Part shown: positions 55,133 through 62,256 of the stretch, piece after piece | Numbering within the stretch: position 1 is the first letter of the stretch | Layout: each line of letters begins with the position of its first letter | Source: Pengzhenrongella frigida | Lineage (GTDB): Bacteria > Actinomycetota > Actinomycetes > Actinomycetales > Cellulomonadaceae | Direction of reading: 5' to 3' | DNA length: 64,000 bases | NCBI RefSeq assembly: GCF_004168625.1 | Contig: NZ_SDWW01000015.1 | Location: 1-64,000, forward strand | Notes under the pieces: generated by a model | The model's input: the letters and a program-made list of their open reading frames with translations, nothing else | Database searches by the model: none | What the model was told of the DNA's origin: nothing | Made by a program: the position numbers and the translations under genes

Positions 55133-55369
55133 TCAGGGAAGCTCGTGCACCTCCACCTCGAACGTGTAGCCGTCGAGCACCTCGGCGGCGTGCTGACGCC
55201 CGGCCGCCGTCGCCGCGGACAGGTCCGGCGCTTCGCCCAGCACGTGGAAGATGACGCCGCCGTCGGACATCTCGTGGTCCGCGTCCGCACCCAGAGCGTC
55301 GGCCATGCCGAACCGTTCGCCGTCGTCGGGCACGGGGGAGACGGTGATCCGGGCGAGGTAGGCGGGCAT
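55133..55369 (-). CDS. Small hypothetical protein
   Basis: 78 residues, beta/alpha, no membrane helix (PAYLARITVSPVPDD, GVIFHVLGEAPDLSAATAAGR). No family recognised. ATG with GGGGG upstream. Convergent with cspA. Confidence 0.6.
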   Translation of the reverse strand: MPAYLARITVSPVPDDGERFGMADALGADADHEMSDGGVIFHVLGEAPDLSAATAAGRQHAAEVLDGYTFEVEVHELP

Positions 55370-55501
55370 GCCCCCATCCTGGCCGATACGAGGGCGCGTG
55401 TGCTTCCCGCGGTCAACCCGGCGTAGGTTCAGTGGACAGGGGTTTGCCCGATCCGTCCTCAATACGTCGTGACAAGGTCCTCGAAAGTGGGAATCAGATC
55501 C

Positions 55502-56956
55502 ATGAGTGATCCCGGCAATGGGCCTGTCGACATCTCGCCGCGCGCCGTGGTGGGACCAGACGGCGGCGCCGAACTGGTCATCGATGGCACCGTGCACCGC
55601 TTCACCGGGGTGAGCGCGGGCGAGGCCGGTGGCCTGGTGACCCAGTTCATGGCGCGCCGGGCGGCCGACGAGGGCCGCGTGCTGGCCCTGAGCATCGAGG
55701 ACCCGGACGGTGAGTGGCTGCTGAGCATCCACCCGGACGGCACCGTCGACGAGGCCGGGAGCCCACCGCCGGAGCGGCGTGGACGCCGGTCGGCCGGATC
55801 AGAGACCGAGCGGGACGCCGACCGTGCAGCAGCGCCGGACGTCGAGCCGGAGCCCCGGACCGAGTCCGATCCTGAGCCCGACGAGCAGTACCACGAGCGA
55901 GAGGCCGACTACGAGGTGCCAGACGACCGAGCCGTGACCGAGTCCACCGCACCGCTGCGTGCCGTCTCGAACCCGTTCCCGCCGAGGTTTCCGACCGTGG
56001 CGACGCCGGCGGACCACCACGAGCTCCCCACGCTCGACGACCTTCTTGCCACCCGGCCCGAGCCCCCGGTGGGTCCCGCGGAGTGGGGCTGGCGGCGCAC
56101 GCTGCGGCACCTGACGTTCGGGATCGTCGCGCCCGCGCCGGGACGGGTCGAACGGCATCACCGTGACGCGATCGTCGCGGTGCAGCGGAGCCTGGACGGA
56201 CCCAAGACGGTCGTCGTGCTCAATCCCAAGGGCGGCGCGCACAAGACGACCGCCGCACTGCTCATCGCCGCCACGTTCGGGATCCACCGAGGCGGGTACA
56301 CGCTCGCGTGGGACAACAACGAGACGCGCGGGACCCTCGGCTGGCGGTCCGCGCACGCCCGGCACGCGAACACCGCCGTGACGCTGCTGCGCGACCTCGG
56401 CCGGTTCACCGACCTGGGCTCGGCGCGGGTCGGTGATCTGGACAACTACGTCCGGTCGCAGGGGTCCGCGCAGTTCGACGTGCTGGCGTCCGACGAGGAT
56501 GCCGCGTCCGCGGCGTCGATCGACGCGGAGGCGTTCACCGCACTGCACCGCACGCTCGTGCGGTTCTACCGCGTGATGGTGATCGACACGGGCAACAACA
56601 TGCGCGCGTCGAACTGGCAGGCCGCGATCAACGCCGCCGACCAGCTCGTGATCGTGTCGACGATCCGCGAGGACACCGCGCAGTCGGCGGCGTGGGCGAT
56701 CGACGCGCTGCGGGCGTCCGGGCACGAGGACCTCGTGAGCCGCGCCGTCACCGTGCTCTCGGCCCCGGCGGCCGACGTCGACGCCAAGCTGCGTGCGCGC
56801 CTGCACCACCACTTCGGCCAGCTCACCCGCGTCGTCATCGACGTGCCGCACGACCCGGCCCTCGTGGCGGGCGGACCATTGCTCATCGAGGCGCTCCAGG
56901 GCAGCACCCGCGAGGCGTGGCTCCAGGTCACCTCCGCGGTCGCCGAGGGGCTCTGA
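55502..56956 (+). CDS. ParA/MinD-like ATPase with atypical P-loop
   Basis: 484 residues. The N-terminal ~80 residues form an unassigned beta-rich domain, then ~130 acidic, disordered residues, then the ATPase (about 235-484). The P-loop is NPKGGAHKTT at 241-250: the signature Lys243 and Lys248 remain, but the usual GVGKT is AHKT, with His247 in place of Gly. VIDTGNNMRAS supplies the Walker B-like Asp. Related proteins work with partition, pilus or type VII secretion systems; the context does not show which. An ECF sigma gene follows. Confidence 0.8.
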   Translation: MSDPGNGPVDISPRAVVGPDGGAELVIDGTVHRFTGVSAGEAGGLVTQFMARRAADEGRVLALSIEDPDGEWLLSIHPDGTVDEAGSPPPERRGRRSAGSETERDADRAAAPDVEPEPRTESDPEPDEQYHEREADYEVPDDRAVTESTAPLRAVSNPFPPRFPTVATPADHHELPTLDDLLATRPEPPVGPAEWGWRRTLRHLTFGIVAPAPGRVERHHRDAIVAVQRSLDGPKTVVVLNPKGGAHKTTAALLIAATFGIHRGGYTLAWDNNETRGTLGWRSAHARHANTAVTLLRDLGRFTDLGSARVGDLDNYVRSQGSAQFDVLASDEDAASAASIDAEAFTALHRTLVRFYRVMVIDTGNNMRASNWQAAINAADQLVIVSTIREDTAQSAAWAIDALRASGHEDLVSRAVTVLSAPAADVDAKLRARLHHHFGQLTRVVIDVPHDPALVAGGPLLIEALQGSTREAWLQVTSAVAEGL

Positions 56957-57127
56957 GTCCCGAACCTGCTGCCCGGGGTGATGCGGCGGACAGATGCGGC
57001 GGACTGATGTCGCGGGGTGGTCCCGCGGCGGACCCGACGCGCGACCGGTCCGACCGATGGTGCAAGAAGCGGCTCCGGTGCGACACAGTGCAGGTGTAGG
57101 TAGCCGCAGACCGTGGAGGAGATCCTC

Positions 57128-57616
57128 GTGCCCGCCCGCGACGACGCCTGGTTCGAGGACCTCTTTCGTGCCCATGCCACCGCGCTCTTCCGGTACTTCG
57201 TGCGCCGCGGCCCCCGCGACGACGCGGAGGACCTCACCGCAGACGTGCTCGCCATCGCCTGGCGTCGGCGCGACGACGTGCCCGACGGCGCCGAGCTGCC
57301 GTGGCTGTACCGGACGGCGGGCTTCGTGCTCGCCAACCACCGACGCAAGGGGCGACCCGTACCCGTCGGCGAGGTGCCGGACGAGGTCGACGACGCGGAT
57401 CCGGCGACGTTGGCACTCGACGACGTCGAGCTCCGCGCCATCCTGGCCGCGCTGAGCCCGCGCGACCGGCGGATCCTGCTGCTGCACGGGTGGGAGGGTC
57501 TCGACGCCGCCGGGCTCGCGGAGGTGCTCGGGATCTCCTGCGGCGGCGCGGACGCCGCGCTCTCGCGGGCCCGGTCGCGCCTCCGGGACGCCTGGTCGGA
57601 GCGGCTCGACGCCTGA
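57128..57616 (+). CDS. ECF-type RNA polymerase sigma factor
   Basis: 162 residues: region 2 (FRAHATALFRYFVRRG, DLTADVLAIAWRR) and region 4 (LSPRDRRILLLHGWEGLDAAGLAEVLGISCGGADAALSRARSRLR). GTG 57128 is set by GGAGGAG 6 nt upstream. Followed by a membrane protein that is probably its anti-sigma. GCCTGACGGGC repeats begin at its stop codon. Confidence 0.92.
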   Translation: MPARDDAWFEDLFRAHATALFRYFVRRGPRDDAEDLTADVLAIAWRRRDDVPDGAELPWLYRTAGFVLANHRRKGRPVPVGEVPDEVDDADPATLALDDVELRAILAALSPRDRRILLLHGWEGLDAAGLAEVLGISCGGADAALSRARSRLRDAWSERLDA

Positions 57617-57670
57617 CGGGCTGCGCAGGACGCCTGACGGGCAGGGCCTGACGGGCTGCGCCTGACGGCC
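57611..57670. repeat. GCCTGACGGGC repeat, four copies across the sigma stop
   Basis: Copies at 57611-57621, 57632-57642, 57646-57656 and 57660-57670 (last GCCTGACGGCC). The first contains the sigma-factor stop codon. Confidence 0.85.
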
Positions 57671-57747
57671 CGTGCAAGCCGGACCTCGATCGGCACATAG
57701 GGCAGGTAGAGGACCACCCCACCCGCGTCCCACCCCAGGAGGTCGCC

Positions 57748-59193
57748 GTGAACGACAGCACCCGCCCGTCCGAGCAGCCCGACCCGATCTTCGACCGGCT
57801 GCGTGGGGCGGATCCGGCCGCCGGCGCCGAGCCCGACCGGGCGTCGCTCGAGGCTGCCGTCCGCGCCCGCCGGGCGGACCCGGGCGACGAGCTCGCCACC
57901 GCCCGGGCGCGCCGCGGACGGGCGACCTGGTGGCCGGTGGCCGCCGTTGCGGCGAGCGCGCTGCTGTTCGGCACGGCCGGGTACGCGGTCGGCACCGGGG
58001 ACGGGGGCACCGCCGTCCCGGCCGCCGGGGTGATCACTCTCAGCCAGTCGGGCACGACCGGGACAGCCGCTCCCGAGTCGGCGATGGGCTCCGCGGACAG
58101 CAAGTTGAGCAGCTCGATGCTGGCCCCCTGGTACGGCGGCCGGACGGTGTTCACCGCTGTGGGTCTGTCCGACGAGGCCGGGTCGGCGCAGGCGTGGACG
58201 TTCGACCCGGCGCAGGTCTTCACCGCGGCGACGGCCGACCGGCTCGCCCAGGCGCTCGGCCTCGCGGGAACGGCCGTGCTCACCGACGGCGCGTGGACCG
58301 TGGGTCCGGTCGACGGCAGCGGGCCGTCGCTCCAGCTGCAGCCCGACGGCCTTGCGAGCGTGAACTTCTACGACCCGGGCCTCGACCCGTACGCGTGCGG
58401 CAGTGACCGGCTCCAGGGCGTGGAGCCGGGATCGACCGGCGACGGGGCCGCGGACAGCTCGACGGGTACGCCCGAGCCGGCGACCGAGCCCGCCCCGGGC
58501 CTCGAGCCCGAGGCGATGCCGTTGCCGGAGCCCCCGCAGACCTGCATCACGACGATCGGTCCGGCCCCGCAGGGCGATGCCGCCGTCGCGAAGGCCCGCG
58601 ACCTGATCGGGGCGTTCGGGCTCGACGCGAGCGCGTTCGAGTACGAGACCTCCGAGTCCGGCATGACTGAGCTCGCCTACGTGGCGGCCTACCAGGTCCT
58701 CGACGGCCAGCGCACCGGGTCGGTCTGGAACGTCAGCTTCGTCGGCGACGGGGTGCAGTCGCTGTACGGCTCGATCGCGCCGCTCGTCTCGCTCGGCACG
58801 TACGACGTGGTCAGTGCCACCGACGCCGTCGCGCGCCTGGCCGACCCGCGCTTCGGGGCCAGCTACGGCGGGCCGATCATGTACGCAGCGGAGCAGCGGA
58901 TCGCGGCGGGCGATGCGGCGTCGGCTCCGGACCAGGCCGAGTCGAGCATCGCGCCCGAGGTCGCCCCGGCGCCGGAGCGGACGGTTCCGCCCACGGCGGA
59001 CCCCGGAAGTGCGATCGCCTGGCCCGTCACCGAGGTCGCGCTCACCTCGTCACGGCTCGGCCTGACGATGTACACCCAGCCCGACGGTTCGACCGTCTTG
59101 CTGCCCGCATATGAGCTGACCAGCGACGACGGTCAGGTCTGGTCCGTCATGGCCGTCACCGAGGCGCAGCTGGACTTCGCCCCCGTCGGCTAG
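57748..59193 (+). CDS. Membrane protein, putative anti-sigma partner of the ECF factor
   Basis: 481 residues: ~60 cytosolic residues with a short basic helix region, one helix (61-82), and a ~400-residue extracytoplasmic part with Pro/Glu linkers and beta-rich segments. No classic ZAS zinc motif is seen in the N-terminus, so the role rests on gene order alone. GTG 57748 has GGAGG upstream. Outer part not recognised. Confidence 0.65.
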   Translation: MNDSTRPSEQPDPIFDRLRGADPAAGAEPDRASLEAAVRARRADPGDELATARARRGRATWWPVAAVAASALLFGTAGYAVGTGDGGTAVPAAGVITLSQSGTTGTAAPESAMGSADSKLSSSMLAPWYGGRTVFTAVGLSDEAGSAQAWTFDPAQVFTAATADRLAQALGLAGTAVLTDGAWTVGPVDGSGPSLQLQPDGLASVNFYDPGLDPYACGSDRLQGVEPGSTGDGAADSSTGTPEPATEPAPGLEPEAMPLPEPPQTCITTIGPAPQGDAAVAKARDLIGAFGLDASAFEYETSESGMTELAYVAAYQVLDGQRTGSVWNVSFVGDGVQSLYGSIAPLVSLGTYDVVSATDAVARLADPRFGASYGGPIMYAAEQRIAAGDAASAPDQAESSIAPEVAPAPERTVPPTADPGSAIAWPVTEVALTSSRLGLTMYTQPDGSTVLLPAYELTSDDGQVWSVMAVTEAQLDFAPVG

Positions 59194-59251
59194 TCGCACG
59201 GACCCGCGAGATCCGGTGTTGCGTGCGCGCTCCACAGCCCGCGAAACGCGC

Positions 59252-59316
59252 TAGAATAATGAGTGACGGCCCGACGTTCCCAGCCCCCTGCGGATGCGTC
59301 GGGTCGTCCTTTTTTC
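59252..59316 (+). ncRNA. Candidate short RNA: -10 box plus terminator hairpin
   Basis: TAGAAT at 59252-59257 is followed within 8 nt by a 12-bp stem (59265-59276 and 59297-59308, one G.T pair), a 20-nt C-rich loop (CCCAGCCCCCTG) and six T's at 59310-59315. It could be simply the terminator of the gene ending at 59193, or a ~50-nt transcript with its own promoter, perhaps of the C-rich-loop type known in actinobacteria (6C-like). Downstream gene is 66 bp away. Confidence 0.4.
59265..59315 (+). terminator. Rho-independent terminator with T6 tract
   Basis: GACGGCCCGACG/CGTCGGGTCGTC stem with one wobble pair, followed by CTTTTTT. The only hairpin in the window with a proper T-tract. Confidence 0.75.
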
Positions 59317-59381
59317 TGCCCGGACGACGAGGACCAGGGCCACGTGCGGTGCGGGTTCCCGCGGTGAACTAGCGTCAGGGC

Positions 59382-60110
59382 ATGGGCGCGACCGAACTGC
59401 TGCTGGTCCGGCACGGCGAGAGTCTCAGCAACGTCGCAGCCGATGTCGCCGAGGCGGCGCACGCCGACGTGATCGACGTCCCGGTGCGCGACCCGGACGT
59501 TCCCCTGACCGCTCGCGGTGTGGGGCAGGCCGAAGCGGTCGGCGCGTGGCTCCGCACCCTCGGGCCCGACGCCGTCCCGCAGAGCGTCTGGTCCTCGCCG
59601 TACGTCCGCGCGCTGCAGACCGCACAGCTCGCCGTCGAAGGCAGCGGGTTGGCGCTGACGATCTGCACCGACGAGCGGCTCCGCGACCGCGAGCTGGGCG
59701 TGCTCGACCGGCTGACGACGGCCGGCGTCGAGGCGCGGGTTCCTGCGGAGGCGGAGCGGCGGCGCTGGCTGGGCAAGTTCTACCACCGGCCGCCGGGCGG
59801 GGAGTCGTGGGCGGACGTCGCGTTGCGCGTGCGGACCGTGCTCGTGGACCTCGACCGGCAGGAGCACGGCCGGCGCGTGCTGGTCGTCTGCCACGACGCG
59901 GTCATCATGGTCGTCCGGTACATCTGCGAGGGCCTGTCGGAGGCCGACGTGCTCGAGATCAGCCGGACCGCGAACGTCCGGAACGCGTCGGTGACCCGGC
60001 TGGTCCGCCCGGACGGCACCGGCCGGTGGTCCGTGGACGTGTTCAACATCGAGTCGCATCTCGGTGACCTGCACCGAGGCGAACCGCACCGAACGGAAGG
60101 CACCCGATGA
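59382..60110 (+). CDS. Histidine phosphatase (phosphoglycerate mutase-like) family protein
   Basis: 242 residues. RHGES with catalytic His11, and VVCHDAVIM with the second His. Cofactor-independent of the N-terminal RHG type; substrate not evident. TAGCGT (59370-59375) ends 6 nt before ATG: probably leaderless. The stop overlaps the exonuclease start (ATGA), so the two are translated together. Confidence 0.9.
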   Translation: MGATELLLVRHGESLSNVAADVAEAAHADVIDVPVRDPDVPLTARGVGQAEAVGAWLRTLGPDAVPQSVWSSPYVRALQTAQLAVEGSGLALTICTDERLRDRELGVLDRLTTAGVEARVPAEAERRRWLGKFYHRPPGGESWADVALRVRTVLVDLDRQEHGRRVLVVCHDAVIMVVRYICEGLSEADVLEISRTANVRNASVTRLVRPDGTGRWSVDVFNIESHLGDLHRGEPHRTEGTR

Positions 60111-61111
60111 CGTCGTCCCTGCCCGACCCGGCTCCGGCCGTCCGCCCCGGCGGGCTGCTGCTGCTCGACACCGCCTCGCTGTACTTCCGCGCGTTCTTCG
60201 GGATCCCGGACTCGATCGTGTCTCCCGACGGCCTACCGGTCAACGCCGTGCGGGGGCTGCTGGACATGACCGCGCGCCTGATCGCCGACCGCCGCCCGGG
60301 CCGGCTCGTGGCCTGCTGGGACGACGACTGGCGGCCGGCGTTCCGGGTCGCGGCGATCCCCACCTACAAGGCGCACCGGCTCGTGGCCGGCACCGACCAC
60401 GTCGAGGAGACCCCGGCGGGCCTGCTCCCGCAGATCCCGGTGATCGTGGAGGTCCTTGCCGCGCTCGGGATCGCCCGGGTCGGCGCGCCGGGGTTCGAGG
60501 CCGACGACGTCATCGGCACCCTCGTGGCGCGCGCCGCGGCCGAAGGGGGTGCGGCCGAGGGGGGTGCAGCCGGGCATGCGAGGCCGGGCGGGGTCGAGAT
60601 CGTCACGGGGGACCGCGACCTGTTCCAGCTCGTGGACGACGAGACCGGCGTGCGGGTGCTCTACACGTCCCGGGGGGTGCGCGACCTCGACGTCGTCGAC
60701 CAGGCCCGGTTGCGGGCCAAGTACGGCGTGCCCACCGGCCAGGCCTACGCCGACATGGCGGTGCTGCGCGGGGACCCGAGCGACGGGCTGCCCGGCGTGC
60801 GCGGGATCGGCGAGAAGACCGCCGTCGCGCTGCTCGAGCGGTACGGGGACCTGGCCGGGGTCCTCGCGGCGCGGGACGCGCGCGACCCGGGGCTGACCGC
60901 GACGCAGCGCGCCCGCTTGACGGAGGCGGACGCGTACCTCGAGGTGGCGCCCGACGTCGTCCGGGTCGCGCCGGACGCGCCGCTCGGGGTGGTCGACGAC
61001 GCGATCCCGATGACCCCCGCCGATCCGGACGCGCTGGTCGCGCTGGCCGAGCGCTGGGGGCTCGCCTCGAGCATCACCCGGATCGTGGCGGCGATGTCGG
61101 CGGACCGCTGA
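60107..61111 (+). CDS. 5'-3' exonuclease (PolA N-terminal type)
   Basis: 334 residues. Flap-nuclease fold: LLDTASLYFRAFFG, EADDVIGTL, VTGDRDLFQLV (acidic metal residues) and GDPSDGLPGVRGIGEKTA (helix-hairpin-helix). A Gly/Ala tract from a GGTGC run (60545-60580) is in a loop. Stand-alone version of the Pol I 5'-nuclease, as in many actinobacteria. Confidence 0.93.
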   Translation: MTSSLPDPAPAVRPGGLLLLDTASLYFRAFFGIPDSIVSPDGLPVNAVRGLLDMTARLIADRRPGRLVACWDDDWRPAFRVAAIPTYKAHRLVAGTDHVEETPAGLLPQIPVIVEVLAALGIARVGAPGFEADDVIGTLVARAAAEGGAAEGGAAGHARPGGVEIVTGDRDLFQLVDDETGVRVLYTSRGVRDLDVVDQARLRAKYGVPTGQAYADMAVLRGDPSDGLPGVRGIGEKTAVALLERYGDLAGVLAARDARDPGLTATQRARLTEADAYLEVAPDVVRVAPDAPLGVVDDAIPMTPADPDALVALAERWGLASSITRIVAAMSADR

Positions 61112-61157
61112 CGTCGCGGGGTGCGGTCGACGCGCCGCGACGAGGGACGTGCCGGGC

Positions 61158-61598
61158 TCAGTCGCGGACGGGCTCGAGGACGAAGACCGGGATCGCGCGC
61201 GAGGTGCTGGTCTGGTAGTCGGCGTACGGGGGGTAGGCCGCGACGGCGCGTTCCCACCACAGCGCCTTCTCCGTGCCCGTGACCTCGCGCGCGGTGAGGT
61301 CGCGCACCACGGGTCCGTCCTGCAGCTCGACCAGCGGGTGCGCCAGCACGTTGTGGTACCAGACCGGGTTCTTGGCGGCGCCGCCCAGGGACGCGACGGC
61401 CGCATAGACGCCGTCGTGCTCGACCCGCATCAGGGCGGTCTTGCGGAGCTTGCCGGACTTCGCCCCGACGGTCGTGAGGATGATGACGGGCATGCCCCGC
61501 AGGGTCGTGCCCTTCGTGCCGCCCGAGCCCTCGAAGAGCTCGACCTGGTCGCGGACCCACTTCTCGGGGCTGGGCTGGTATTCACCGATGAGAGGCAT
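61158..61598 (-). CDS. Deazaflavin-dependent nitroreductase (DUF385/Ddn family)
   Basis: 146 residues. [12 protein letters not shown] and [12 protein letters not shown] are the F420-binding motifs of the Ddn family, which reduces small substrates with F420H2. ATG 61598 chosen; a GTG at 61625 would add nine residues. Confidence 0.88.
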   Translation of the reverse strand: MPLIGEYQPSPEKWVRDQVELFEGSGGTKGTTLRGMPVIILTTVGAKSGKLRKTALMRVEHDGVYAAVASLGGAAKNPVWYHNVLAHPLVELQDGPVVRDLTAREVTGTEKALWWERAVAAYPPYADYQTSTSRAIPVFVLEPVRD

Positions 61599-61705
61599 GG
61601 AACAAGTCAAACACCCCGTGGGCACCCGTTCCGCCCGCGCCGGCCCGCGGCAGGGCAGAATGCTCCCGGCCCGGGCACCTCCGGGCGCGATGCGAGGAGC
61701 GCCAC

Positions 61706-62185
61706 GTGATCACGGTCAGCACCGACGGTTCCTGCCTGCGCAACCCCGGCGGCGCGAGCGGCTGGGCCTGGGTCAACCACGACGGGACCTCGTCGTCGGG
61801 CGGGGTGGCCTCCGCGACCAACCAGATCGCCGAGCTCATGGCGGTGCGGGCCGCGATCCTGGCCCACCCCGGGGCCGAGCACCTGCAGATCGAGTCGGAC
61901 TCGCAGTACGCGATCAAGTGCGCCTCGGTGTGGGTCGCCGGGTGGAAGCGCAAGGGCTGGCGGACGGCGAGCGGCTCGCCGGTGCAGAACCTCGCCCTGG
62001 TCCAGGGCATCGAGCGCGCGATCGCCGAACGTGTCGGGCCGGTGGCGTTCACCTGGGTGCGCGGCCATGTCGGCAACGAGTTCAACGAGCGGGCCGACGT
62101 GCTCGCAGGCAAGGCCGCACGCGAGGCGCTCGCCGGCCGTGGGACCGCGCCGGAGACCAGCGCGGCGTACGACGTGCTGTTCTGA
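61706..62185 (+). CDS. rnhA: Ribonuclease HI
   Basis: 159 residues with the catalytic Asp7, Glu43, Asp65 and a late Asp in NERADVLAG, plus WVRGHVG. Removes RNA from RNA:DNA hybrids. No hybrid-binding domain. GTG with GAGGAG upstream. Followed by a 19-bp tandem repeat. Confidence 0.94.
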   Translation: MITVSTDGSCLRNPGGASGWAWVNHDGTSSSGGVASATNQIAELMAVRAAILAHPGAEHLQIESDSQYAIKCASVWVAGWKRKGWRTASGSPVQNLALVQGIERAIAERVGPVAFTWVRGHVGNEFNERADVLAGKAAREALAGRGTAPETSAAYDVLF

Positions 62186-62238
62186 GCTGCCCTTCTCGCG
62201 ACGAGCTGCCCTTCTCGCGACGAGGTGCCGTCCCGCGA
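62184..62238. repeat. 19-bp tandem repeat after rnhA
   Basis: GAGCTGCCCTTCTCGCGAC at 62184-62202 and 62203-62221, then a degenerate third copy. Core CTGCCCTT..CGCG resembles the 36-bp repeat at 19254. Confidence 0.85.
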
Positions 62239-62256
62239 CAAGCCTGAGGGCCCGCG

